A stretch of DNA of 64,000 nucleotides from Sideroxydans lithotrophicus (GCA_020723185.1 DYJI01000009.1:62001-126000), one strand, 5' to 3'; positions 1 through 9,369 are shown, counted from the stretch's first letter. Made by a program: numbers and translations. The notes: generated from the letters alone by a model not told the origin.

Positions 1-2
1 AC

Positions 3-347
3 GAGCAGCACCGCAACCTCGTGCGTATGGTGAACAAGCTGAACAGCGAATGGCGCAAAGGCACGTCGGATACCGGCTTGCTCGCCTTGTTCGATGAGCT
101 GGTGACCGCGACCGCCGAGCATTTCGAGACCGAAGGGCGGTATATGGCCCAGTACGCCTACCCGGAACAGCGGACGCACGAAAAAGAGCATGCCCTGTTG
201 GTGGACGAGGCGATGCGTTTGCGCAAGGGTTTGAGTGAGGGCGGCGAGCTGCTCGCCCTGCAAACGATCAAGGATTGGCTGATCAACCACATCCTGCACG
301 CGGATACTAGGCTCGCGCGCTACCTGACAGCCCGCGGAGTGCGCTGA
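3..347 (+). CDS. Bacteriohemerythrin (5'-truncated by window edge)
   Basis: The frame is open from base 3 (EQHRNLVRMVN...). Iron-ligand pattern H...E / HFETEGRYM / HEKEH / WLINHILHADTRLARYL is typical of bacterial hemerythrins. The start codon lies outside the window. Confidence 0.85.
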   Translation, partial: EQHRNLVRMVNKLNSEWRKGTSDTGLLALFDELVTATAEHFETEGRYMAQYAYPEQRTHEKEHALLVDEAMRLRKGLSEGGELLALQTIKDWLINHILHADTRLARYLTARGVR

Positions 348-362
348 GCGGGCACGGATGCA

Positions 363-391
363 TTGACACCAGAACGTTCGTTCTCTACCAT
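363..391 (+). promoter_or_regulatory. Putative sigma70 promoter (TTGACA-17-TACCAT) with embedded LexA-type operator AGAACGTTCGTTCT (371-384)
   Basis: Exact TTGACA at 363-368, 17-bp spacer, TACCAT at 386-391. GAAC-N4-GTTC lies in the spacer, about 40 bp upstream of the lexA-like ATG at 422. Confidence 0.65.
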
Positions 392-421
392 GCAGACCAT
401 CCGTTCTGTACAGGTGATGCC

Positions 422-1021
422 ATGACCGACCTCCATCCTTCCGCGCAGCGGGACGCCGAATATCTGGCCAGATTGCAGGATTACTATTCCGACTGGAAGA
501 GCATCCCGTCCTATGCCGCCTTGTGCGACGTGTTCGGTATCGCCTCGAAATCCTGGGTGAAAGCCATCCTCGACCGGCTGGGCGAGGCCGGTTTCCTGGA
601 ACGCACGCCGGACGGCATGTGGATCCCGACGCGCGAGTTCTTCGCGCGGCCGCTGGCCGACAGTTCCGTCCCCGCCGGCATGCCGGTCACGGTCAGCGCG
701 ACGCAGGGCGAGTACTACGTGCTGGACGAGATGCTGATCGACAAGCCCTCGCAGACCACGCTGATCCCGGTCAAGGGAGACTCGATGGTGGAAGCTGGCA
801 TCCATGACGGCGATGTAGCGGTCGTGGAAAAGCGCCATCTGGCCAATGTCGGCGACATCGTGGTCGCCATCGTGGACGGCGAATTCACCCTGAAGACACT
901 GGACAAGGAGCGCGGCAAATTCATCCTGCGCCCGCAGAACCCCGCGTATCCGGTCATCCGACCGCAAGGCACGCTGGAGATCTTCGGTGTCCTCGTCGGT
1001 CTCGTGCGCAAATATCGCTGA
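422..1021 (+). CDS. lexA: LexA repressor (S24 family autopeptidase)
   Basis: N-terminal winged-helix-like region, candidate Ala-Gly cleavage site (SVPAGMP), catalytic-Ser region VKGDSMVEAGIHDGD and Lys region VDGEFTLKTL. Confidence 0.88.
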   Translation: MTDLHPSAQRDAEYLARLQDYYSDWKSIPSYAALCDVFGIASKSWVKAILDRLGEAGFLERTPDGMWIPTREFFARPLADSSVPAGMPVTVSATQGEYYVLDEMLIDKPSQTTLIPVKGDSMVEAGIHDGDVAVVEKRHLANVGDIVVAIVDGEFTLKTLDKERGKFILRPQNPAYPVIRPQGTLEIFGVLVGLVRKYR

Positions 1022-1129
1022 CCCATTCCGCCTGCCTGCTGACAAGTATCCGCAACTCACGTATGTTCCCTGCCGTGGGGAGGCGCCCCGGGTGCGGTCG
1101 CCTGTCCCGGTTGTCTTGAGATCGCGGTC

Positions 1130-2086
1130 TTGCTGGGGAATGCTGATGGGGGGGGTCTGTTGAGCACGTTTTTTCCGACATGTTTGAGATGTCTGGCTGC
1201 AGCCTTGCTCTGCCTCTTCTCCGTGTCCGTAACGTGGGCAGCCGAACCGAGAAAGGTCGTGCTGCTGCTCAGCGAGCAGCATGCGTCTTATCAGCATTTC
1301 CGGCAGGCATTCGCGCAGAACCTGTCGCCTGACGTTCGGCTGGAAGTGCGCACGCTGGCGCAGCAGACGGATATCCCCGAGGCGGACATCCTGGTGACGG
1401 CGGGAAGCAAGGCCATGCAATGGGCCGCAGACCGATGGCATGGTGCGATGCTGGCCACCATGCTGTCCAGCAATAATTTCCAGCAATTGCGTGCCGGCAG
1501 GCCACTCCCGCATCCTTTGTCTGCATTGTTCCTCGATCAGCCGCTCCCGCGCCAGGTTGCGCTGATCCGTGCAGCGTTGCCATCATTGAGCAGGGTGGGG
1601 GTGTTGTATACGCCGGACGGGGATTTCGCCCAGCAGCCCTTGCAACAGGAGCTGGCCAGGCAGGGGGCATCGCTGCACAGCCAGACGGTGCAGCCGGACG
1701 ACAGCCTTGCCGCCAGGCTCGAGGAGCTATTGGCACGGAGCGACATCCTGCTGGCGGTGCCGGATAGCCGGATATACAACTCCTCCACCATACGGAACAT
1801 CCTGCTCGGCAGCTACCGGCGTGGCATCCCCGTGATCGGTCTGTCCGCAGCCTATGTCAATGCCGGGGCCTTGTGCGCGGTGTATTCGACACCCGAGCAG
1901 CAGGCTGCGCAATCGGCCGGGATGGTTTCCGAGTTCCTGCAGCGGGGTAGCTTGCCTTCCCCGCGATTCCCTCAGTTGTACCAGATCGCGCTGAACGCCG
2001 AGGTGGCGCGTTCGTTGCGCCTCGATATCCGTTCAGTCGAAGCGTTGCGTATCGAAATTGATCGCGTCGAAGGGGGGCGTCCATGA
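1130..2086 (+). CDS. ABC-type substrate-binding protein-like (ABC_sub_bind family), signal peptide; start uncertain
   Basis: Hydrophobic leader ending TWAAE, then an SBP fold of the ABC_sub_bind type (VLYTPDGDF..., PVIGLSAAYVNAGALCAVYSTPEQQ). Stop overlaps the start of the next gene. Confidence 0.75.
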   Translation: MLGNADGGGLLSTFFPTCLRCLAAALLCLFSVSVTWAAEPRKVVLLLSEQHASYQHFRQAFAQNLSPDVRLEVRTLAQQTDIPEADILVTAGSKAMQWAADRWHGAMLATMLSSNNFQQLRAGRPLPHPLSALFLDQPLPRQVALIRAALPSLSRVGVLYTPDGDFAQQPLQQELARQGASLHSQTVQPDDSLAARLEELLARSDILLAVPDSRIYNSSTIRNILLGSYRRGIPVIGLSAAYVNAGALCAVYSTPEQQAAQSAGMVSEFLQRGSLPSPRFPQLYQIALNAEVARSLRLDIRSVEALRIEIDRVEGGRP

Positions 2087-3399
2087 AGAGCAGGCGATAC
2101 AAGATAGGCAGGTATGTCGCATGGCTGACGCTGTCGCCGTTATTGGTGATGTCTGTACTGCTCGAAGCGGTGTTCCTGCATGATCGCACGGAGAACATGG
2201 CGCAGAGCTTGCAAGCACGCGGTGAACTGCTGGCGCGGCAGTTGGCCGCGAGTAGCGAATATGGCGTGTTCTCCTATAACCGGGAGTTCCTGCGCACGCT
2301 CAGTTTGCAGGTGCTGCATGAGCCTGATGTGCTTGCAGTGCGCATCACCGACCGCGATGGGCGTGAACTGGCGGCTGTCGGGGAAGTGGATGTACCACTG
2401 ATGTCGGCAGACCGTGGGCGGGAGGGGCCTTCAGGGGACATCCTGCTGTTCCGGCAACCGATAACGTCCACGCAGCTGGCGCTGGACGAGCTGGAGGACA
2501 AGCCTGCCGTACAGCAGATCGGCAGCGTGGCGGTCGTGCTGAGTTGGAAGCGCACGCGCCAGCAGCAGACCGAGATGATGGTGATGGTGATCGCCGCCAC
2601 CCTGGGTTTCCTGTTGCTCGTGTTGTACGGGGTGTTCAGGGCCAGCCGCAAGTTGATCGAACCGGTCTATCGGCTGAGCGGTGCGATCCAGGCGATCGGA
2701 CGCGGCGAATTGCATACCCGGGTACGTCACGGGGTGGAGATCGAAGAACTGGGCAAGCTGACGGATGGCATCAATGTCATGGCCGAGCAGTTGCAGCAGG
2801 AAAGGGCGCATCTGCAGCTGCGCATCGATGAAGCGACCGAACAGTTGCGACAGCTGGCGTTCTTCGACACCCTGACCGGGTTGCCAAACCGGCGCTTGCT
2901 CAGCGACCGCCTGAATCAGGTGCTGGCAGCCAGCATGCGCAGCGAACGCTATGCGGCGGTGATGTTCATGGATCTGGACAAGTTCAAACCGCTCAATGAC
3001 AAGTACGGCCATAGTGTGGGCGATCTGCTGCTGGTCGAAGCTGCCCGCCGTATCGAAAGCTGTCTGCGTGCCGTGGATACGGTCGCCCGCTTCGGCGGGG
3101 ATGAGTTCGTGGTGTTGCTGAACGAGCTGGACGAAGACCGCGAGCGATCAACCAGACAGGCGCAGATCGTGGCGGAGAAGATCCGCGCTACCTTGTCGCA
3201 ACCTTATCACCTGCTGTACCAGACGCTTGATCAGCCGCCGCTGGCGGTGAGCCACGAATGCACGGTAAGCATAGGCATGGTGCTGTTCCATGGCAGGCAG
3301 GCCAATCAGGAACAGATACTGGCCAGAGCGGATGCGGCCATGTATCAGGCCAAGGAGAGTGGCAACGCGATCCAGTTCATGGAAGAGTCGGCGGGCTGA
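2083..3399 (+). CDS. Membrane diguanylate cyclase: periplasmic sensor - HAMP - GGDEF
   Basis: Two TM segments, HAMP-like linker, RAVD-TVARF-GGDEF with intact I-site and A-site. Confidence 0.9.
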   Translation: MKSRRYKIGRYVAWLTLSPLLVMSVLLEAVFLHDRTENMAQSLQARGELLARQLAASSEYGVFSYNREFLRTLSLQVLHEPDVLAVRITDRDGRELAAVGEVDVPLMSADRGREGPSGDILLFRQPITSTQLALDELEDKPAVQQIGSVAVVLSWKRTRQQQTEMMVMVIAATLGFLLLVLYGVFRASRKLIEPVYRLSGAIQAIGRGELHTRVRHGVEIEELGKLTDGINVMAEQLQQERAHLQLRIDEATEQLRQLAFFDTLTGLPNRRLLSDRLNQVLAASMRSERYAAVMFMDLDKFKPLNDKYGHSVGDLLLVEAARRIESCLRAVDTVARFGGDEFVVLLNELDEDRERSTRQAQIVAEKIRATLSQPYHLLYQTLDQPPLAVSHECTVSIGMVLFHGRQANQEQILARADAAMYQAKESGNAIQFMEESAG

Positions 3400-3400
3400 G

Positions 3401-3949
3401 TCACCCCTTGCGCGACTGCTTCAGCCACGGGATCATGCGGGCCAGGATGTCGTCGCGTTCGATGAAGTGATGTTTGAGCGCGGCACCGATATGTCCGCCG
3501 AGCACACCGAACAGTGCGAAGTTGAGCAACTCATGCACCTGCTGCAGTGATTCCCCCAGCATCTTGTCCTTGCCGACCAGGTCTGGCAGCGGCAGTACGC
3601 CGAACCATACCGTCTGGAAGCCCTTGGCGGAACTCATCAGCCAACCGCTGAGCGGGATCAGCAACAGCAAGGCATATAGCAGGTAATGCACGCTTTCCGC
3701 CGCGACCCGCTCCCAGCGCGGCATGCTTTCGGGGAGTGCGGGCGGGCGGTGCGTCAACCGCCAGTAGAGGCGGATCATCATCAGCAGGAATACCGTCACC
3801 CCCAGCCATTTGTGGTAGCTGTACAGCTGCAGCTTGGCCGGCGAGAGCGGCAGGTCGTGCATGTAGATGCCCAGCGGGAAGGCGGCCAGGACCAGCAATG
3901 CGATGAGCCAGTGCAGCGAGATAGCGGTGCGGGTATATCGGTTCGACAT
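3401..3949 (-). CDS. Cytochrome b561 family protein
   Basis: MSNRYTRTAISLHWLIALLVLAAFPLGIYM...YHKWLGVTVFLLMMIRLYWRLTH...HYLLYALLLLIPLSGWLMSSA, with four TM helices carrying His ligands. The internal ATG is preferred over the 4330 ORF start. Confidence 0.9.
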   Translation of the reverse strand: MSNRYTRTAISLHWLIALLVLAAFPLGIYMHDLPLSPAKLQLYSYHKWLGVTVFLLMMIRLYWRLTHRPPALPESMPRWERVAAESVHYLLYALLLLIPLSGWLMSSAKGFQTVWFGVLPLPDLVGKDKMLGESLQQVHELLNFALFGVLGGHIGAALKHHFIERDDILARMIPWLKQSRKG

Positions 3950-4133
3950 GGCGATCATCCTGTGAAGAACGGTCGGCGCAGGGTAACGCCATGGCATCCA
4001 TCCGGCAAGCGAACTTTCTGCGCGGAATATCGTCACAAGCGCGGCTTGAAATTGTGGCGCTGCAGCCCCATATGGCCCAGCGAACGGACAAAAGTCCCGG
4101 TGGATTTGATTATTAATTGACGGAGAGTGTCGA

Positions 4134-5018
4134 ATGAAGCGTATCTTCTTGTTCCTGTTGACCAACATCGCCGTGCTGGCGGTGATCAGCATCACCCTGC
4201 GCATCCTCGGCGTGGACCGCTGGATGGATGCCAGCGGCGGTATCAACTTCAATGCCTTGCTGGTGCTGTCCGCCGTGATCGGTTTTTCCGGTTCTATCGT
4301 ATCGCTGCTGATGTCCAAGTGGATGGCCAAGCAGTCGACGGGGGCTCATGTCATCGAGCATCCGCAGGATCCGACCGAGCGCTGGCTGGTGGACACCGTG
4401 CGCCGCCAGGCGCAGGCCGCCGGCATCGGCATGCCGGAAGTGGCGATCTACGATGCACCGGACGTGAATGCCTTCGCCACCGGCTGGAACCGCAACAACG
4501 CGCTGGTCGCGGTGAGCACCGGTCTGCTGCACAACATGAGCCGCGACGAGGCGGAGGCGGTGCTGGCACACGAAGTGAGCCATGTGGCGAACGGCGACAT
4601 GGTCACGCTGGCCCTGATACAAGGTGTGGTCAACACCTTCGTGGTGTTCTTCGCCAAGCTGTTCGGTTACTTCGTCGATCGTGTGTTGCTGAAGAACGAC
4701 GGTCGCGACGGCCCCGGCATCGGTATGTTCGTGGCCGAGATCGCGGCGCAGATCGTGTTGGGGGTCCTGGCCAGCGTGATAGTGATGTGGTTCTCGCGCC
4801 AGCGCGAGTTCCGTGCTGACGCGGGCGGTGCCAGCCTGGCCGGTCGCCAGAAGATGATCGCCGCGCTGGAGCGCCTGAAGGCCAACCACGAACAGGCGGC
4901 AGCGTTGCCTGAGAACATGTCTGCCATGGCTATCTCCAGCGGGGGCGGGTTCTCCAAATTGTTCATGACGCACCCGCCGCTGGATGAACGTATCGCCGCC
5001 TTGCGCGAAGGACGTTGA
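4134..5018 (+). CDS. htpX: Protease HtpX (M48B, membrane-bound zinc metalloprotease)
   Basis: [20 protein letters not shown]..., [28 protein letters not shown]. Confidence 0.95.
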   Translation: MKRIFLFLLTNIAVLAVISITLRILGVDRWMDASGGINFNALLVLSAVIGFSGSIVSLLMSKWMAKQSTGAHVIEHPQDPTERWLVDTVRRQAQAAGIGMPEVAIYDAPDVNAFATGWNRNNALVAVSTGLLHNMSRDEAEAVLAHEVSHVANGDMVTLALIQGVVNTFVVFFAKLFGYFVDRVLLKNDGRDGPGIGMFVAEIAAQIVLGVLASVIVMWFSRQREFRADAGGASLAGRQKMIAALERLKANHEQAAALPENMSAMAISSGGGFSKLFMTHPPLDERIAALREGR

Positions 5019-5041
5019 GCTGCAGGTAGTACAGGAAACGG

Positions 5042-5068
5042 AACGGCGGGGACATCCCCGCCGTTTTT
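5042..5068. terminator. Rho-independent terminator between convergent htpX and mlaA genes
   Basis: aacggcgggg-acat-ccccgccgtt followed by ttt; 10-bp perfect stem with T-run on the + strand. Confidence 0.85.
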
Positions 5069-5808
5069 CATTCCTCGTCGTCGAAATCCTCGTAGCGCTG
5101 ACGCGGCGGCTCGCCGTCGTAGACCCGGCTGCGCCGGTTCATCAGGTAGGCCTCGCGTATCGAGCTGTAGCGGTCGATGCTGGTGCTATCCAGCAGCTTC
5201 TCGTTATCCAGCAGATGCACGCGCGCGTTGAAAGCCTCGCCGGCGTAAGCCGTGTTGCGCGTGGGGACATGCGGCGTGTTGCTGATGGGATCCACGTGGC
5301 TGTCCGCATAACGGCCGAGGCTGTCGCGCACCGAGCTGGGGCCGAGCAGGGGCAGCACCAGATAGGGGCCGCTCGGGGCACCCCAGTAACCCAGGGTCTG
5401 CCCGAAATCCTCGTCATGCTTCTCCAGGCGCGAGGTGACTTCGATCAGACCGAACAAGCCGAAAGTGGTGTTGAACACGACGCGGCTGCCGTCGTTGGCG
5501 GCCTGTTTGAACTTCAGCTGCAACAGGTCGTTGAAGGTGACCGCGACGTCATCCAGATTGTTGAAGAAATTGTCTACCGCCAGCTGTCCCGGTCTGGGCA
5601 TGGCTTTTACGTAGCCTTCCGCCAGCGGTTTCACCACGGCGCGATCGATGGCATCGTTGAAATTGAACATCGCGCGGTTGTAGGTCTCGAAGGGATCTTT
5701 CTCCTGCGTGTAACGGCTCAGGTGGGTCGTGCTGCAGGCGCTGAGCAGCAGGCAGGCCAGCAGCAGCGACAGGCGCGAAGCGGGGATGGAGGGATGTTCA
5801 GGTTTCAT
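5068..5808 (-). CDS. mlaA: MlaA/VacJ family outer-membrane lipoprotein
   Basis: Lipobox LLLSACST; DPFETYNRAMFNFNDAIDRAVVKPLAEGY; GYWGAPSGPYLVLPLLGPSSVRDSLG. Confidence 0.9.
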   Translation of the reverse strand: MKPEHPSIPASRLSLLLACLLLSACSTTHLSRYTQEKDPFETYNRAMFNFNDAIDRAVVKPLAEGYVKAMPRPGQLAVDNFFNNLDDVAVTFNDLLQLKFKQAANDGSRVVFNTTFGLFGLIEVTSRLEKHDEDFGQTLGYWGAPSGPYLVLPLLGPSSVRDSLGRYADSHVDPISNTPHVPTRNTAYAGEAFNARVHLLDNEKLLDSTSIDRYSSIREAYLMNRRSRVYDGEPPRQRYEDFDDEE

Positions 5809-6691
5809 CATGCGGCGGATTATAAGCATTTTCTGATAAAGCCAACATCTGCGCACGCGACGAGGGGGTTTCCAGACTGATGCCGCCGAGGACACCGCTG
5901 CGGTAATCCTGCAGCAGGGTGATCGCCGCCTTCTCCAGATCGAATTCCTGTCCTTTGATGCGATAGCCGCGCTTGCGGGCGATGGTCTCGATGAGCGCTA
6001 CGCCATCCAGTCCTTGCATGGGCGTCTTGTAGCGTTGCTCAAGCAGTGCCGGATAGCGTGCCACCAACAGGTCACCCAGACAGGCGGCGACCTCACCCTC
6101 GTCATAAGCATTGCGTCCGATCAGGTTGCTGGCGGCGAGCAGGATGCCGTCGCTCTCGTGCTCGATCTTGGGCCACATCATGCCGGGCGTATCCGTCAGT
6201 TGCATGGTGGGACTGAGGTCGAAGTGCTGCAGGTTCTTGGTGATGGCCGGTTCGTCGCCCACCGCTGCCGTGCGGCGCTTGAGCAGGGCATTGATGAAAG
6301 TGGATTTGCCCACGTTGGGGATGCCCATCACCATCATGCGCAGCGGTTTGATGGTGGTGCCGCGGTGTGGTGCCAACGGCAGACAGAGCTTGGGTATCTT
6401 CGCTGCCTCGCCCGGTTTCTTGCAGGATAACGCGACCGCCCTGACACCCTTCTGGCCGTTGAAATGATCCAGCCAGGCCTTGGTCACATTCGGGTCGGCC
6501 AGATCGGCCTTGTTCAATACCTTGAGGCAGGGACGCTGGCGGTGTTCGCGCATCTCGCGCAGCATCGGGTTGCTGCAGGCCTCCGGCACGCGCGCATCCA
6601 GCACTTCGATGACGACATCGATGCGCTCCATGGTCTCGGTGGCTTTCTTCTTCGCCGAGGTCATATGTCCGGGGAACCACTGGATCGCCAT
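5798..6691 (-). CDS. ylqF: Ribosome biogenesis GTPase YlqF/RbgA
   Basis: MAIQWFPGHMTSAKKK..., circularly permuted GTPase motifs NKADLAD, GIPNVGKSTFINAL, DTPGMMWPK. Confidence 0.92.
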   Translation of the reverse strand: MAIQWFPGHMTSAKKKATETMERIDVVIEVLDARVPEACSNPMLREMREHRQRPCLKVLNKADLADPNVTKAWLDHFNGQKGVRAVALSCKKPGEAAKIPKLCLPLAPHRGTTIKPLRMMVMGIPNVGKSTFINALLKRRTAAVGDEPAITKNLQHFDLSPTMQLTDTPGMMWPKIEHESDGILLAASNLIGRNAYDEGEVAACLGDLLVARYPALLEQRYKTPMQGLDGVALIETIARKRGYRIKGQEFDLEKAAITLLQDYRSGVLGGISLETPSSRAQMLALSENAYNPPHDET

Positions 6692-6788
6692 GCTGGATGA
6701 GGTGAGTTGTGTCGAGGCGCGCATTCTAACCGTTTGACGCTGACTGCCCACACTTCCATAATCGGTCATTCCCCAACGAGGCCCCGTC

Positions 6789-8309
6789 ATGACCGCCATC
6801 CGCCAGCAGGACTTCATCGGCAGCATCGCCGACGCGCTGCAATTCATCTCCTACTACCACCCGCAAGACTACGTGCAGTCGCTGGCAGAAGCCTACCAGC
6901 GCGAGCAATCGCCCGCCGCCAAGGATGCCATGGCGCAGATCCTAAGCAACTCGCGCATGTGCGCGCTTGGCAAGCGCCCGATCTGTCAGGACACCGGCAT
7001 CGTGGTCGCTTTCGTCAAGGTGGGCATGGACGTGCGCTGGGACGATGCGACATTGAGCGTCACCGACATGGTGAACGAAGGCGTGCGCCGCGCCTATCTC
7101 GACCCCGACAACGTGCTGCGCGCGTCAATCGTGGCCGACCCGGCCGGACGCCGCAAGAACACCGGCGACAATACGCCCGCCGTGGTGCATTACGAACTGG
7201 TGCCCGGCGACAAGGTGGAAGTGGACATCGCGGCCAAGGGCGGCGGCTCCGAGAACAAATCGCGTTTCGCCATGCTCAACCCCAGCGACGACATCGTGGA
7301 GTGGGTGATCAAGCAACTGCCCGGCATGGGCGCGGGCTGGTGCCCGCCCGGCATGCTCGGTATCGGCATCGGCGGCACGGCGGAGAAAGCCATGCTGCTC
7401 GCCAAGCAGGCCTTGATGGAACCCATAGACATGAAGGAGCTCAAGGCGCGCGGTGCACAGAATCGCATCGAGGAATTGCGCATCGAACTGCACGACAAAG
7501 TGAATGCACTCGGCATCGGCGCGCAAGGACTGGGTGGCCTCACCACTGTGCTGGACGTGAAGATACTTGACTACCCCACGCACGCCGCTTCTAAGCCTGT
7601 TGCATTGATTCCCAACTGTGCGGCCACGCGCCATGTGCACTTCACGCTGGACGGCAGCGGCGCAGCCAGCTTTGAACCGCCCAAGATCGAGGACTATCCC
7701 GACGTGCACTGGCAACCCGCTCCCGATGCGCGCCGCGTGAATCTGGATAACGTCACGCGCGCCGACATCGCGCGATGGCAGCCGGGCGAGACCTTGCTGC
7801 TTTCCGGCAAGTTACTGACCGGTCGTGATGCAGCGCACAAACGCATGGTGGACATGCTCGCCAAGGGCGAGCCGTTGCCGGTCGATTTCAATGGTCGCTT
7901 CATCTACTACGTCGGCCCCGTCGATCCCGTGCGCGACGAAGTGGTCGGTCCGGCTGGTCCCACTACTGCCACGCGCATGGACAAGTTCACCGAGACCATG
8001 CTGGCCGAGACCGGGCTCATCGGCATGATAGGTAAAGCCGAACGCGGCAAGACCGGCATCGAGGCAATCAAGAAACACGGTGCGGTGTACCTTATCGCCA
8101 TCGGTGGTGCGGCCTACCTGGTTGCCAAGGCCATCAAACAGGCGCGCGTGGTCGCGTTTGCCGACCTTGGGATGGAGGCGATCTATGAGTTCGAGGTTCA
8201 GGATATGCCGGTGACGGTGGCGGTGGATACGCAGGGGAGGTCAGTGCATGAGACGGGGCCGAGGGAGTGGCAGGGGAGGATTGCGGGGATTCCGGTGAAG
8301 GTGGTGTGA
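6789..8309 (+). CDS. fumA: Fumarate hydratase class I (iron-sulfur)
   Basis: PICQDTGIVVAFVKVGMD, GGGSENKSRFAMLNP, GIGGTAEKAMLLAK, GPTTATRMDKFTE. Confidence 0.93.
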   Translation: MTAIRQQDFIGSIADALQFISYYHPQDYVQSLAEAYQREQSPAAKDAMAQILSNSRMCALGKRPICQDTGIVVAFVKVGMDVRWDDATLSVTDMVNEGVRRAYLDPDNVLRASIVADPAGRRKNTGDNTPAVVHYELVPGDKVEVDIAAKGGGSENKSRFAMLNPSDDIVEWVIKQLPGMGAGWCPPGMLGIGIGGTAEKAMLLAKQALMEPIDMKELKARGAQNRIEELRIELHDKVNALGIGAQGLGGLTTVLDVKILDYPTHAASKPVALIPNCAATRHVHFTLDGSGAASFEPPKIEDYPDVHWQPAPDARRVNLDNVTRADIARWQPGETLLLSGKLLTGRDAAHKRMVDMLAKGEPLPVDFNGRFIYYVGPVDPVRDEVVGPAGPTTATRMDKFTETMLAETGLIGMIGKAERGKTGIEAIKKHGAVYLIAIGGAAYLVAKAIKQARVVAFADLGMEAIYEFEVQDMPVTVAVDTQGRSVHETGPREWQGRIAGIPVKVV

Positions 8310-8324
8310 TACTGCGTCCAAATT

Positions 8325-8765
8325 ATGTTTGCCATGCAAAAGCGAACAGTGAGTCGAAACCGTATTGCCTACTTCATCAGCTTGGCTGCGCTTTCCGCCG
8401 CTATGGTCATTTGGGGTGATTTATTCCGCTGGTCAAAAGTCATCCATCTCCCCGAGTGGGCTAACGCGTTGCCCGAACCTCTCATGCTTCCTGCGTATAT
8501 AACCTTTGTGTGTCTGCTGCCAGCAGCCCTTGGCGCCGATAACATGGTCTCCGCCCGCTCTGCGGTGTTGAGCACCGTGCTTATTGCCCCAGTCGTTGCT
8601 GTTGCTACCTATGCGTTAGAGCCGCTGCATCAAAATGCAGAGCTGCTGTTCAATGCGCTATTCCACTATGTCTGGATTGTTCTTTTTTTCTGCGTCTTGC
8701 CCGCGATTCTGGTTATTCTCATTCGAGTGCTTATCGAATTTGTGCTCAAACAAGTGCACGGTTAA
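8325..8765 (+). CDS. Hypothetical small membrane protein
   Basis: 146-aa ORF with about four hydrophobic segments; locally lower GC and different codon usage from its neighbours. No family recognised. Confidence 0.5.
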   Translation: MFAMQKRTVSRNRIAYFISLAALSAAMVIWGDLFRWSKVIHLPEWANALPEPLMLPAYITFVCLLPAALGADNMVSARSAVLSTVLIAPVVAVATYALEPLHQNAELLFNALFHYVWIVLFFCVLPAILVILIRVLIEFVLKQVHG

Positions 8766-8828
8766 TTCAGCTAACGTAGGGGGGGCAATAACCAACGCGC
8801 ATTGCACCGTATGGAATCCAAGTCAACA

Positions 8829-9369
8829 CCGTCGGGGGTTGCCCGACAGCAAGTTACTTTCTTTTGCTTCGCCAAAAGAAAGTAACCAAAGAAAAGGCGA
8901 CCCTGGTTTGCCGCCCCTACGGGGTGCCCAGCGTTGCTCGGCAAGTCAGGCGGCTGCGGAACTCGCGCTGCGCGCTCAAACAGTCCTCACCGACTACCCC
9001 TGACTTGCCTGTGCTACTCGGCGGCGCACAAGGGATAGAAAATCTACTGCGGTATTGTGTGCGCTTTGCGCACGCTTCGTTTTGTTTTGGCGAGGCGGGC
9101 GAGCCCGCCTCGCGGGTTGGTTTTTTGGTTTTCAGGTTTTGCCTTTCTATCCCCTGTGCAGCGCCGAGTAGCGGAGACCAGACAGGGGAAGTCCGACGAA
9201 TATGTTTGAGCACGTGGCCGCGTAGCGGATCGTGCGAGTTTATGAGGAGGCCTGTCTGGTTGAGCAACGGAGGGGACCCCGAAGGGGCGCTGCACCGGGG
9301 GCGCCCTCTTTTGGTTACTTTTCTCGGCAAGACGAGAAAAGTGACTGGCTGTCGGGCCACCCCCGACGG
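8829..9369. repeat. Large imperfect inverted repeat (left arm ~8829-9042, right arm ~9143-9369, loop ~9043-9142)
   Basis: The left arm (gtcgggggttgcccgacagcaagttacttt...aaagtaaccaaag...ccctacggggt...gctactcggcggcgcacaagggatagaaa) matches, with divergence, the reverse complement of the right arm (gtcggggtggcccgacagccagtcactttt...aaaagtaaccaaaag...cccttcggggt...gctactcggcgctgcacaggggatagaaa). Confidence 0.85.

Noticed and set aside
320-1513. 397-aa minus-strand ORF across lexA and the start of the SBP gene
   Set aside because: Overlaps lexA, its promoter and operator; no domain signal.
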